A stretch of 64,000 nt of DNA from an uncultured Mediterraneibacter sp. (GTDB lineage: Bacteria; Bacillota; Clostridia; Lachnospirales; Lachnospiraceae): assembly GCA_934309345.1 (NCBI GenBank), contig CAKRDD010000009.1, positions 1 to 64,000 of the forward strand, given 5' to 3'. Shown in pieces: positions 34,552-43,451 of this stretch (position 1 is the stretch's first letter; each line of letters begins with the position of its first letter). A model generated the notes under the pieces. The model was not told the DNA's origin and ran no database searches. It was given only the letters and a program-made list of their open reading frames with translations. The position numbers and the translations under genes are program-made.

Positions 34552-35031
34552 ATGGAAAAAGGTACAATTTTTAAATTTCATAATGATCTTGATACAGATC
34601 AGATCATCGCATCCCAGTATCTGCTTCTGCCGAACTTAGATGAGATGAAGAGCCATACATTTGAATCATTGGATCCGGATTTTGCAAAAAAAGTAAAACC
34701 GGGAGATTTCGTAGTCGGAGGAGAGAACTTTGGTTGTGGTTCTTCCAGAGAACAGGCACCGGGTGTGCTCAAAGCACTTGGAGTACAGGCTGTCATTGCG
34801 AAATCATTTGCAAGAATCTTCTATAGAAATGCAATCAATATCGGACTTCCGGTTATTGTCTGTAAGGAACTTCCGGATGAGGTGAAGACAGGGGATACAA
34901 TGGAACTTCGTATGTCTGACGGAACAGCTGAGGCGAATGGAAAGACTTATTCCTGCACAAAGCTGCCGGAGTATATGCAGAACATTCTGAATCAGGGCGG
35001 ACTGATCGCTTCACTGAACAAGGAGGACTAG
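34552..35031 (+). CDS. leuD: 3-isopropylmalate dehydratase-type small subunit (first pair)
   Basis: A 159-residue swivel-domain subunit of an aconitase-family hydro-lyase. Diagnostic blocks: FHNDLDTDQIIASQYLL, GGENFGCGSSREQAP and AKSFARIFYRNAINIGLPV. The short length and the sequence fit the archaeal/clostridial LeuD-HacB group, whose members act on isopropylmalate, homoaconitate, citramalate or dimethylmalate. The large subunit gene follows after four bases. Order small-then-large is the reverse of classic leuCD. RBS AAAGGACATT. The substrate cannot be fixed by sequence alone. Confidence 0.85.
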   Translation: MEKGTIFKFHNDLDTDQIIASQYLLLPNLDEMKSHTFESLDPDFAKKVKPGDFVVGGENFGCGSSREQAPGVLKALGVQAVIAKSFARIFYRNAINIGLPVIVCKELPDEVKTGDTMELRMSDGTAEANGKTYSCTKLPEYMQNILNQGGLIASLNKED

Positions 35032-35035
35032 AGAT

Positions 35036-36286
35036 ATGGGAATGACAATCGCAGAGAAGATTATTGCTGCCGCAGCCGGTGTGGACAGCGTAAAACCGGG
35101 AGATATCCATACAGTAACATTGGACAGAATGATGAGTAATGATGGAACGACACATCTTACTGTGGATATGTATAAGAACAAATTAAAGCATCCTCGTATT
35201 GCAGATCCGAAGAAACTGGTATTCATTGTGGATCATAATGTGCCGTCAGACAGTCCGAAGACAGCGGCATCTCAGAAGAAGATGAGAGACTTTGCAAAAG
35301 AGAATGGAATTGACTTCTGGGAAGGAAAGGGTGTCTGCCATCAGGTTATGATGGAGAACTATGTCCGTCCGGGAGAACTGATCTTCGGGGCTGACAGCCA
35401 TACTTGCTCCTACGGAGCACTTGGAGCGTTCGGTACAGGTGTCGGATGTACAGACTTCCTTTATGGAATGGTGACAGGACAATCCTGGGTACTTGTTCCG
35501 GAATCAGTAAAATTCAATCTGATCGGAGAACTTCCGGAAGGTGTTTATGCAAGAGACCTGATCCTGACAATTATCGGTCAGGTTGGTGCGAACGGATGTA
35601 ACTATCAGGTAATGGAGTTCACAGGAGAAGGCGCAAAGACACTGAGTATCAGTGATCGTATCGCACTTTGCAATATGGCAGTAGAAGCCGGGGCAAAGAC
35701 AGGTATCTTCGAGGCAGATGAAAAAGCAATGGAATACCTGAAAGAGCATGGACGTGAGCCGAAAGCTGTATTCCACAGTGATCCTGATGCACATTATATC
35801 AGAGAGTATACAATCGATCTTTCTAAAGTAGAACCGGTTGTGGCAAAACCTGATTTTGTAGATAATTTAAGTCCGGCAAAGGAAGTGCGTGGAATTAAGA
35901 TTGATGAAGCATTCTTAGGTTCCTGTAATAATGGACGTATTGAAGATCTTCGTGTCGGAGCAGAAGTCATCAAAGGAAAGAAAGTTGCAGATAAGGTCCG
36001 TTTCCTTGTTGTTCCGGCAAGCCAGACAATTTACCGTCAGGCTCTTAAGGAAGGACTTCTTGACATTTTCATGGAGGCAGGTGCAATTGTAATGAATCCG
36101 AATTGCAGCGTCTGCTGGGGAAGCTGCCAGGGAGTTATTGGTGAAAATGAAGTTCTGATCAGTACAGGAACACGTAATTTCAAGGGTCGTGCAGGACACC
36201 CAAGTTCAAAAGTATATCTTGGATCCGCAGCAACAGTTACAGCATCAGCAATTAAGGGTGAGATCGCACTTGCATCTGATCTGTAA
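35036..36286 (+). CDS. leuC: 3-isopropylmalate dehydratase-type large subunit (first pair)
   Basis: A 416-residue [4Fe-4S] hydro-lyase subunit. Cluster Cys residues are expected in SCNNGRIEDLRVGAEV and NPNCSVCWGSCQG; HTCSYGALGAFGTGVG and RNFKGRAGHPSSKVYL are further conserved blocks. The first motif has Asn-Asn where most relatives have Thr-Asn, and the second has WGSCQG in place of a CGR-type end, so this pair has diverged from its neighbour. It pairs with the small subunit upstream. Leucine biosynthesis is possible, but no leuA or leuB is in the window. Confidence 0.87.
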   Translation: MGMTIAEKIIAAAAGVDSVKPGDIHTVTLDRMMSNDGTTHLTVDMYKNKLKHPRIADPKKLVFIVDHNVPSDSPKTAASQKKMRDFAKENGIDFWEGKGVCHQVMMENYVRPGELIFGADSHTCSYGALGAFGTGVGCTDFLYGMVTGQSWVLVPESVKFNLIGELPEGVYARDLILTIIGQVGANGCNYQVMEFTGEGAKTLSISDRIALCNMAVEAGAKTGIFEADEKAMEYLKEHGREPKAVFHSDPDAHYIREYTIDLSKVEPVVAKPDFVDNLSPAKEVRGIKIDEAFLGSCNNGRIEDLRVGAEVIKGKKVADKVRFLVVPASQTIYRQALKEGLLDIFMEAGAIVMNPNCSVCWGSCQGVIGENEVLISTGTRNFKGRAGHPSSKVYLGSAATVTASAIKGEIALASDL

Positions 36287-36345
36287 GGTGAAAGGAACAA
36301 GAGGTAACTTACACAGAGAAGAACTTATATATTTTGAGGTGAACT

Positions 36346-36840
36346 ATGGATAAATTTACAGGAAAGGTGTGGGTACTCGGAGATGATATTGATACTGATA
36401 TCATTATCCCGACAGAGTATCTTGCACTGAAAACAATTGACGATATGAAACAGTATGGATTCAGTCCGCTTCGTCCGGAGCTGGCAGGACAGATCCAGAA
36501 AGGTGATATTATCGTTGCAGGAAAGAACTTTGGATGTGGATCTTCCAGAGAGCAGGCACCGGAGATCATCAAAGCACTTGGAATCCAGTGTGTGATCGCA
36601 AAATCATTTGCAAGAATCTTTTTCCGCAATTCAATCAACAATGGTCTGCTTTTGATCGAGCAGCCGAATCTGTATGATGATATGAAAGAAGGCGACACAA
36701 TTGATGTCGTGATGAATCAGCATGTAGACTATAATGGCAAAGAATACCCGATCGCTTCTCTGCCGGAGAATCTGATGAGTATCATTCAGGCAGGCGGACT
36801 TGTAAAAGCCATGCGCAAGCTGAATGGACTTGAGGATTGA
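36346..36840 (+). CDS. leuD: 3-isopropylmalate dehydratase-type small subunit (second pair)
   Basis: A 164-residue small subunit paralogous to the one at 34552. Blocks: VWVLGDDIDTDIIIPTEYL, AGKNFGCGSSREQAPEIIKALG and AKSFARIFFRNSINNGLLL. The two small subunits share the core but differ in the substrate-loop region just after DTD (IIASQY against IIIPTEY), consistent with different substrates. RBS TGAGGTG. The large subunit gene begins 18 bases after its stop. Confidence 0.85.
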   Translation: MDKFTGKVWVLGDDIDTDIIIPTEYLALKTIDDMKQYGFSPLRPELAGQIQKGDIIVAGKNFGCGSSREQAPEIIKALGIQCVIAKSFARIFFRNSINNGLLLIEQPNLYDDMKEGDTIDVVMNQHVDYNGKEYPIASLPENLMSIIQAGGLVKAMRKLNGLED

Positions 36841-36857
36841 GCAGAAAGGAGAGCATG

Positions 36858-38102
36858 ATGGGCGAGACGATTATTGAAAAGATTATCAGACATAATACAG
36901 GAAAGGCAGTAAAGCCGGGAGATATCGTGACAGTTAATGTTGACAGATGCATGATCCATGATATTTTCATTCCTTTTGTAGCAGACAAATTTGAGGAGAT
37001 GGGATTTACAAAGCTTCATGATCCGGATAAAGTGGTTCTGATTTATGACCACCTGGTTCCGGCAAGCCAGCAGGATGACACAAGACATTTCCACAAAGGA
37101 GATGAATTTGTAGAAAAATATGGACTGACTCACGTACATAGAAGCGACGGAATCTGTCACCAGTTGATGACAGAAGCCGGATATGTGAAACCTGGAGATA
37201 TCGCATTCGGAACAGACAGCCATACGACAACTTATGGTTGTGTCGGCGCATTTTCATCCGGAATCGGTTATACAGAGATGGCAAGTATTCTTGGAACCGG
37301 TACAATGTGGATCAAAGTCCCGGAGACGATCAAAGTTGTGATTGACGGAGAACTTCCGGAAAATGTAATGTCCAAGGATATCATTCTTCGACTGATCGGA
37401 GATCTCCGTGCGGACGGAGCAACTTACAGAGCACTGGAATTCTCGGGAAGCACGATTGAGAATATGTCAGTTGCAAGCCGTATGACAATGGCAAACATGG
37501 CAATCGAGGCAGGAGCAAAATGTGCTCTTTTCACACCGGATGAGAAGACGGCAGAATATTGTGAGATTGAACTCAACGACTACCAGAAAAGCCTTGTTGG
37601 AGATGAAGATGCTGTCTATATGAAGACAATGACATATAAGGCAGAGGATTTCGTTCCGGTTATGGCATGTCCATCCCAGGTTGATAAGATCAGAGATGTC
37701 AGTGAACTGGAAGGAACAGAGATTGATCAGGTATTTATCGGATCCTGTACAAACGGTCGCCTGGAAGACCTTAGAGCTGCGGCAGAAGTGCTCAAAGGAA
37801 AGAAGATTGCGGACTTTGTGAAGCTGATCGTTACACCGGCAAGCCGCAAGATCTACAGACAGGCACTGGCAGACGGAACGCTGGATATTCTGGCAGAAGC
37901 AGGTGCGATCATTACGCATCCGGGCTGCGGACTGTGCTGCGGAAGAACGGGAGGAATCCTTTCTGACGGAGAACGTGTTGTAGCAACGAATAACAGAAAT
38001 TTCCTTGGACGTATGGGAACATCTAAGGTAGAGATTTATCTTGCAAGCCCGAGAACAGCAGCAACATGTGCAGTTGCCGGGAAGATTGTGAATCCGGAAT
38101 AA
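36858..38102 (+). CDS. leuC: 3-isopropylmalate dehydratase-type large subunit (second pair)
   Basis: A 414-residue aconitase-family subunit: the cluster motifs are GSCTNGRLEDLRAAAEV and HPGCGLCCGRTGG, both consensus-like, with GTDSHTTTYGCVGAFSSGIG and RNFLGRMGTSKVEIYLASP. This pair fits the usual LeuC/HacA pattern better than the first. ATG 36858 is preferred to ATG 36855 and to an upstream TTG because GGAG lies six bases before it. A stem-loop terminator that is also a repeat family member follows. Confidence 0.87.
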   Translation: MGETIIEKIIRHNTGKAVKPGDIVTVNVDRCMIHDIFIPFVADKFEEMGFTKLHDPDKVVLIYDHLVPASQQDDTRHFHKGDEFVEKYGLTHVHRSDGICHQLMTEAGYVKPGDIAFGTDSHTTTYGCVGAFSSGIGYTEMASILGTGTMWIKVPETIKVVIDGELPENVMSKDIILRLIGDLRADGATYRALEFSGSTIENMSVASRMTMANMAIEAGAKCALFTPDEKTAEYCEIELNDYQKSLVGDEDAVYMKTMTYKAEDFVPVMACPSQVDKIRDVSELEGTEIDQVFIGSCTNGRLEDLRAAAEVLKGKKIADFVKLIVTPASRKIYRQALADGTLDILAEAGAIITHPGCGLCCGRTGGILSDGERVVATNNRNFLGRMGTSKVEIYLASPRTAATCAVAGKIVNPE

Positions 38103-38118
38103 GATAATATAGAAATAT

Positions 38119-38175
38119 AAAAAGCTATCGATTACAACAATTAAGATGAAATGTGTTGTAACTGATAGCTTTTTT
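38119..38175 (+). repeat. Stem-loop repeat, copy A (acts as terminator)
   Basis: AGCTATCGATTACAACA pairs with TGTTGTAACTGATAGCT, followed by TTTTTT. The same element, four base changes away, occurs at 49059-49115, and a looser version at 49591-49648. All three are directly upstream of Rpn-type sequences. Copy A also closes the hydro-lyase operon. The following 38176-38391 shows no gene. Confidence 0.85.
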
Positions 38176-38391
38176 AAAATGTTGTAACTGTTTTTCTAAT
38201 TGACACCTTCTAATGATTTTGTTATAGTTAATTCACATCAAAATCTCAGACATATATTTTCTATATTTCATTTGTCTGAATGTGTTATCGAAAGGATAAC
38301 TTTATCTCATATTCAAGGCTGTATCAGCAGGAGATTCCATTTTGATGAGTTACAAAATAACAAAAGAATAAGAAACCAGGAGGAAGGGTCT

Positions 38392-39395
38392 ATGGGAAAA
38401 GCAGATGTTAATGTGAATATCTGGTTAAGCGAGAAGAAAAGATTTGCAAATTTATTTAATGGTGTGATTTATGGTGGAAGACAGGTGATATTGCCGGAGG
38501 ATTTGGAAGAAGTAAATCCCGTTTCATCTGTCAGCGTAAAAAATCGGGCCGGGAAAACAAAGAACATGAAAAATACCGCGATATTATTATGAAATGGCGG
38601 AATCAGGCTACGCTTGTGCTTCTTGCGAATGAATCACAGGATAAAATTCATTATGCGATGCCGCACAAGGTGATGCTTTATGATGGAATGGATTACGAAA
38701 CACAGATTCGGAATAATTGGAAAAACTTTAATGACCGACGAAAGCAGAAGAAAAAAGCAGGTCAACCGTTGGAACATCTTACTGCGGGAGAATATTTGTC
38801 GCGATTTCGGAAAAGGGATCGATTGATACCGATTATTTCATTAGTCTTTTACTATGGCTCAGAGCCATGGGATGGACCTGTCGATCTGTATGGTATGTTT
38901 CAGTTGGAGGGTACGAAAGAAGAAAAAGAAGTTTTGGAGAAATATCTTCCGAATTATAAAATCAATCTTGTAGATGCAGAACGATTAGAAGATGTTGAAA
39001 AATTTTCGGATGATTTACAAGTGATATTAACTATGCTAAGATATAGGGATAGCAAGGAAGAATTAACGGATTACATTAATGAGAATAAAAAGTTCTTTCA
39101 GAATGTTGACTATGAAACGAGTCAGGCAATGAAAGCTTTTCTAAACATGAAACAAATACCAGGTGAAGCGGAACATAAGGAGGAGATGATTGATATGTGT
39201 AAGGCGATACAGGAAATGTATGATGATGGAGTGAAAGATGGAATTCAGAAAGGAATAGAGTGTGGAATAGCAGCAGTTATTAGAACATGTCAGAATTTAA
39301 ATGCTTCAAAAGAAGATACTCTTAATAATGTTCAGAGAGAATATGAACTTACAAAGGAAGATGCAAAGAAATATCTGGAGACATATTGGAAATAA
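38392..39395 (+). pseudogene. Rpn-family (PD-(D/E)XK) recombination-promoting nuclease/transposase, frameshifted
   Basis: Two overlapping frames make up one gene. The first (38392-38592, start after AGGAGGAAGGG) encodes the usual N-terminus KKRFANLFNGVIYGGRQVILPEDLEEV; the second, in the -1 frame, supplies EHEKYRDIIMKWRNQATLVLLANESQDKIHYAMPHKVMLYDGMDYE, then RDRLIPIISLVFYYGSEPWDGPVDLYGMF and a C-terminal helical part. The shift falls at the A run 38554-38557; one extra A would restore a single frame of about 335 residues. Relatives are DNA nucleases of mobile or defence type. The second frame alone may still be translated from ATG 38589, but it lacks part of the nuclease fold. Confidence 0.8.
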
Positions 39396-39471
39396 CTAGA
39401 GGTAAGAAAAAAAGAGCGTGTAAATACATAGATACTGGAAAATCGATAGCAAATTAACGGAGTAATATTAA

Positions 39472-39924
39472 ATGATAGATATATATACAGAAAAAATCAA
39501 CTCAAATGATTGGATATTCTATAATGACCTGTATTTTAACTTGAATACAGGGAATGAAGAGCTGTCGCAAAGAGAAATTGATATAATTCAGCAAGTGGAT
39601 GAGGCAAAGCTGACACCGGATAAGCATATTGAAACAAAATATGGTTTGGGAACAATCCGTAATTTATCATCAGGTTGCAAGACATTACTTAATATTGTGA
39701 AGCACCCTAATAAGGTGGTTAATGTTGAGGAATGTGGTCCGAATGTACTTAGAATCATTTTTACTATGGATAATATAAAGATTTATATGTCAAGACCAAC
39801 GCTTTTTGACATTCCAAAGGATGCAAAAATCAGATTTAATGGTTCTGATATAGTTACCGGTGGCAGAGGTTATAATGCCTGGTGGAGTAAGGAGTATGAA
39901 AGGAGAGAAGCAAATGATTTATAA
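39472..39924 (+). CDS. DUF4869-like protein, first gene of an accessory cassette
   Basis: A 150-residue soluble protein. It resembles DUF4869 family proteins in its opening (MIDIYTEK) and in a central segment ETKYGLGTIRNLSSGCKTLLNIVKHPNKVVNVEECGPNVLRIIF, where the family has a Ser-Gly-Gly-x-Lys-Thr turn and a Cys-Gly pair. No catalytic motif is recognised. It overlaps the next gene by 11 bases. The similarity is from memory of the family pattern, so it is tentative; a role cannot be assigned. Confidence 0.6.
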   Translation: MIDIYTEKINSNDWIFYNDLYFNLNTGNEELSQREIDIIQQVDEAKLTPDKHIETKYGLGTIRNLSSGCKTLLNIVKHPNKVVNVEECGPNVLRIIFTMDNIKIYMSRPTLFDIPKDAKIRFNGSDIVTGGRGYNAWWSKEYERREANDL

Positions 39925-40315
39925 GAATATTAAATTTAAAGCAGATCCATTTTCATACGATTTAGAGTTTGATGACAGGATTACTCTTGTTGGTGGAGAC
40001 AGTGGTACTGGTAAAACAGTGCTTTATGAAATGCTAGAAGATATAAGACTAACAGACGAATACAAGGCAATCAGATTATTTAATTACAGATCAGATAATT
40101 TTTTAGAAGCAATAAAACAGTGTAGAGATAGTTTTATTGTGATAGATAATGCCGATTGTCTGTTTAATGATGAGGTCAGGAGATTCATTAATTTTGAGTT
40201 ATCAAATCAATATATGCTTTTTTTGCGAAATTGTGACGGACTTAATGTATCTGATAAAAGTTTTAAGGTGCTGAAGTTTGATAACAACAGAATAATACTG
40301 GAAGAGGAGCAGTGA
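39914..40315 (+). CDS. Small P-loop NTPase-like protein
   Basis: A 133-residue protein with a clear Walker A (GGDSGTGKT, residues 27-35) and a Walker B-like strand SFIVIDNADCLF (about 73-84). It is far shorter than an ABC or AAA domain, having only the ATP-binding core strands and no signature or arginine-finger segment. ATG 39914 follows AAAGGAGAG. It sits between a DUF4869-like gene and a short unknown gene, one base before the latter. The set looks like a single accessory operon; function unknown. Confidence 0.7.
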   Translation: MIYKNIKFKADPFSYDLEFDDRITLVGGDSGTGKTVLYEMLEDIRLTDEYKAIRLFNYRSDNFLEAIKQCRDSFIVIDNADCLFNDEVRRFINFELSNQYMLFLRNCDGLNVSDKSFKVLKFDNNRIILEEEQ

Positions 40316-40316
40316 T

Positions 40317-40655
40317 ATGAGATATTTATGGACGGAAGATACTGGTGCAGGGCTTCACTTCTGGAAATTAGTTAGCCAGCTTTTCTTTAACAATGAGCTT
40401 GTAGTCGAGAGTAAGGGAAACAATCAGGGACTACTGGATGCAGTGAAGTCTTTGGTAGGCGAGTTTACGCAAAATGAGAAATGGTCTGTTAAAGGCACCC
40501 TTATGGGTGAATGCTGGTATAAAGATTGTTGTGTGTCGGAGCATCCAGATAGTCTTAGATGTGGTAAGCCTGAGTTTAAAGATGGAGATGAGAAGATGAG
40601 GATGCTGATACAGTCGGAAGAGGTTAGAGATTTAATAAAGAGAATACATTATTGA
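40317..40655 (+). CDS. Short protein of unknown function, third gene of the cassette
   Basis: A 112-residue protein. The N-terminal 50 residues (LHFWKLVSQLFFNNELVVESKGNNQGLLDAV) have a strand-Glu-turn-helix shape that resembles the opening of TOPRIM/DUF4435-like domains (hydrophobic strand, conserved Glu, Gly-rich turn). The second half has a Cys-rich segment GECWYKDCCVSEH. The TOPRIM-like core would need more residues, so a central deletion is possible. It begins two bases after the P-loop gene. Family and function unknown. Confidence 0.55.
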   Translation: MRYLWTEDTGAGLHFWKLVSQLFFNNELVVESKGNNQGLLDAVKSLVGEFTQNEKWSVKGTLMGECWYKDCCVSEHPDSLRCGKPEFKDGDEKMRMLIQSEEVRDLIKRIHY

Positions 40656-40689
40656 GTTGCTGGAACTATAAAAGAATGGGAGAAGCAAG

Positions 40690-42783
40690 ATGAAGAAACG
40701 TACGCTTGCAATTATAAATGAATTGCTTGCAAATCGGAATATGTGTACAATTACAGGTCTGTCGGAGAAATTTTCTGTATCACAGAGAACAATCCGCAAT
40801 GATTTAAATGATATCAGTGGAATTTTAAGAGAAAATGGAAAAGAAGAGCTGACACTTGCGAGTGGCGGAAAGATTCTTTGTGAGGAGGATTTTGAATCTA
40901 TTCGTCAGTTTACTGCTGAAGAAGACTTGTATTCTTATAAGTTGTCCAAGGAAGAACGTATCCGTATTGCAGCAGCATTTCTGGTCAATTCTTCCGAATA
41001 TATTACTCTGTCAACAATTGCGGAGAATCTCTTTGTCAGCAGAGCGACTGTAATTAATGATTTGAATGAGATTAAAGATTATATTGCAGAAGGGAATCTG
41101 GAGGTTTTTTCTCATCCGAATAAAGGATTGCGGGTTGAGGGAAAAGAAAGTGACAAACGTCTCTTTCTGATGCGGTTAAGCAGTGAGTATGTGAAGAGTG
41201 AGCATGCTGATATGGCAGGAAATATTGTACAGAAGCAGATTACTGTGCAGGCAGGAAACAGGATCACTCTGCAGAAAATCCTGATTGAGCAGGAACATAT
41301 TCACAGTAACTTTCTGACAGATGATTCTTTTGACAAGATTTTATTATATCTAGGCATTATGATGAACAGGAATCTGCAGGGGGAATATGTAGAAGTTCGC
41401 CGAAAGAATCAGACAAATAAGTATCTGATGGCACAGGATATTCTGAAATATATTTCACAGTATTGTCATACGAATACGACAGAGGATGAAGTTCAGTTCT
41501 TAAGTGAGCTTCTTGGAATGGCACGTTATTTCAGGAATGCGTCAAATAAGAAGGATGCGTTGAAAGTACAGACATTGACGCGTCTGCTGATCGAGCAGAT
41601 TTCGGATGAACTTGGAATTAATCTGAATGATGATTATGAATTTTTTGAGAATCTGTCGAATCATCTGACTTCTATTTTATCAGAGGCGAAGATCAGTTAT
41701 CCGGACAATCCGGTGATTGAAGAAGTATTGGAAGAAAATCCGGAAGTTTTAAAGGCTTCAGAAAAAATAAGTGACACAATTAAAAAGTACACAGGAAGAG
41801 ATTTCACAAAAGAAGATGCAGCCTATGTGGCAGTTCATGTTTGTGCAGCTTTAGAACGCAGAAAGAATAAAGAAATTGCATTTCATGTAATTGTAGCCTG
41901 CCATGCGGGAATCGGAACCTCACAGCTGCTTTTAGAGAAGCTGAAAAAGCATTTCAACTTTCAGATTGTGGATATCGTGTCTTCACACGAAGCAAAGACA
42001 TTGGAAAAAGGAAGGGCAGACTTTATCATTACAACAGTTCCGCTTGAGGGATGTCAGTTAGATTATGTTGTCGTTTCACCGCTTTTAAGTGATGAGGATT
42101 ATATCCGTGTTGGAAATAAGATTGATACATTAAGAAACAGCAGGAATTTACCTTCTCGTATTGAAGAGCAGGAACTGACGGCAAAGGGAATGATTGAAAA
42201 ATTAAGTCCGATCATATATGATGCGGTACCGGAAGAGGCGGATATACTGATGAAGAAAGTACGAAAAGCGGTACGGGAATATTTCCGTCAGCCGGTAGAA
42301 GCGGATACTGATATTTTTGCTCCATATCTGCATCATTTGCTTCCGGCATCTCATATTACGCTTGATGTTGACTGTACAGATTGGAAAGAAGCTGTACGGG
42401 CAGCAGGTGAAAAATTATTAGAAAAGGGTTATATTGAGGCACGTTACATTGATGCGATGATTGCTAATATTGAGGAAAATGGTCCGTATGTCGTTATTTC
42501 TCCAGGATTTGCAGTTCCGCATGAAGGTCTGGAAATGGGAAGCGTCAAGGTGGGAATGCATCTGATCCGGCTGAAGCATCCGGTTCCGTTCGGAGTGGAA
42601 GAATTTGATCCGGTAGAGTTTGTCTGCTGTTTAAGCGCAGTAGATCATAAGACACATTTAAAAGCCTTTTTTAACCTGATTAATCTGCTGCAGAATCAAG
42701 AGTTCCGACAAGCATTACACATTTGTGAGACTTCGCAGGAAGCAGCAATGCTAATCGAACGGTATGAATATGAGACGGAATAA
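40690..42783 (+). CDS. PRD-containing transcriptional activator of the galactitol PTS operon
   Basis: A 697-residue BglG/MtlR-type regulator. In order: an HTH_11 DNA-binding domain (RNMCTITGLSEKFSVSQRTIRNDLNDI), a second HTH (YITLSTIAENLFVSRATVINDLNEI), two PTS regulation domains (about 180-390), an EIIB-like domain (VIVACHAGIGTSQLLLEKL) and a C-terminal EIIA domain (ISPGFAVPHEGLEMGSVKVG, with the phosphorylatable His). Such proteins activate sugar operons when phosphorylated or freed by the PTS. The galactitol PTS genes start 200 bases downstream on the same strand and are the likely targets. Confidence 0.9.
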   Translation: MKKRTLAIINELLANRNMCTITGLSEKFSVSQRTIRNDLNDISGILRENGKEELTLASGGKILCEEDFESIRQFTAEEDLYSYKLSKEERIRIAAAFLVNSSEYITLSTIAENLFVSRATVINDLNEIKDYIAEGNLEVFSHPNKGLRVEGKESDKRLFLMRLSSEYVKSEHADMAGNIVQKQITVQAGNRITLQKILIEQEHIHSNFLTDDSFDKILLYLGIMMNRNLQGEYVEVRRKNQTNKYLMAQDILKYISQYCHTNTTEDEVQFLSELLGMARYFRNASNKKDALKVQTLTRLLIEQISDELGINLNDDYEFFENLSNHLTSILSEAKISYPDNPVIEEVLEENPEVLKASEKISDTIKKYTGRDFTKEDAAYVAVHVCAALERRKNKEIAFHVIVACHAGIGTSQLLLEKLKKHFNFQIVDIVSSHEAKTLEKGRADFIITTVPLEGCQLDYVVVSPLLSDEDYIRVGNKIDTLRNSRNLPSRIEEQELTAKGMIEKLSPIIYDAVPEEADILMKKVRKAVREYFRQPVEADTDIFAPYLHHLLPASHITLDVDCTDWKEAVRAAGEKLLEKGYIEARYIDAMIANIEENGPYVVISPGFAVPHEGLEMGSVKVGMHLIRLKHPVPFGVEEFDPVEFVCCLSAVDHKTHLKAFFNLINLLQNQEFRQALHICETSQEAAMLIERYEYETE

Positions 42784-42788
42784 CTAAC

Positions 42789-42845
42789 AGAATGGTTGAA
42801 ATAATTTCACTGATTGTGAAACGCTTTCAACCATTCTATTTTTTT
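42789..42845 (+). terminator. Terminator after the PRD regulator
   Basis: AGAATGGTTGAAA (42789-42801) and TTTCAACCATTCT (42825-42837) are perfect 13-base arms, followed by ATTTTTTT. A smaller TTCAC/GTGAA pair lies in the loop. It separates regulator and operon transcription. Confidence 0.85.
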
Positions 42846-42983
42846 GCACAAATCTTGCAAACTCTTTGACTTTTTTTCACAGAGAAAGAATGATAGTATT
42901 AAGTCATCGAAGAGATAGAGAAAAGAAAAGCCGGCAAAAAGAATCAATCGATAGAATAAGATTTATAAAGGAGGAGACGACAG

Positions 42984-43451
42984 ATGATCTGGGAAGAGTT
43001 AGATAAATCAGTCATCGTGCCTGATCTTGAAGCAGAGTCATGGGAAGATGTGATGAAGAGTCTGGGACAGAAGCTGATCGATGAAGGATATACGAAGGAG
43101 AGTTATATTGATGCATTGATCACAAGAGAAAAAGATTTTCCAACAGGACTGGATATTGACGGGCTGGGAGTAGCAATTCCACATACGGATGTCAGTCATG
43201 TGAATAAAGCAGGAATTGCAATTGGAGTGCTAAAGAAGCCTGTGACATTTATTCAGATGGGATCAGATGACGAAGAGGTTGGAGTGAAGCTTGTATTTAT
43301 GCTTGCTGTGACAGATCCGAATGCTCATATTGATGAGCTGCAGAGAATTATCGAAATCATTCAGGACAAGGATGTTCTTGAAAAGTTATTTACAGTTACA
43401 GATAAAGATACAATCATTGAAGTGATCAAGGAAAAGGAGAATTTATTATGA
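42984..43451 (+). CDS. gatA: PTS EIIA component, galactitol/fructose type
   Basis: A 155-residue phosphocarrier of the sugar PTS. The phosphorylation site is His67 in LGVAIPHTDVSHV. Length and fold pattern fit the EIIA of the Gat/Fru family. It takes phosphate from HPr and hands it to the EIIB protein encoded next, four bases overlapping. RBS AAAGGAGGAG. First gene of an eight-gene hexitol operon. Confidence 0.92.
   Translation: MIWEELDKSVIVPDLEAESWEDVMKSLGQKLIDEGYTKESYIDALITREKDFPTGLDIDGLGVAIPHTDVSHVNKAGIAIGVLKKPVTFIQMGSDDEEVGVKLVFMLAVTDPNAHIDELQRIIEIIQDKDVLEKLFTVTDKDTIIEVIKEKENLL

Noticed and set aside
42817..42829. TGAAACGCTTTCA as a catabolite-control (cre) site
   Set aside because: It is one base shorter than the 14-base consensus and lies within the right arm of a clear terminator hairpin. 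A regulatory role is not excluded but not supported.
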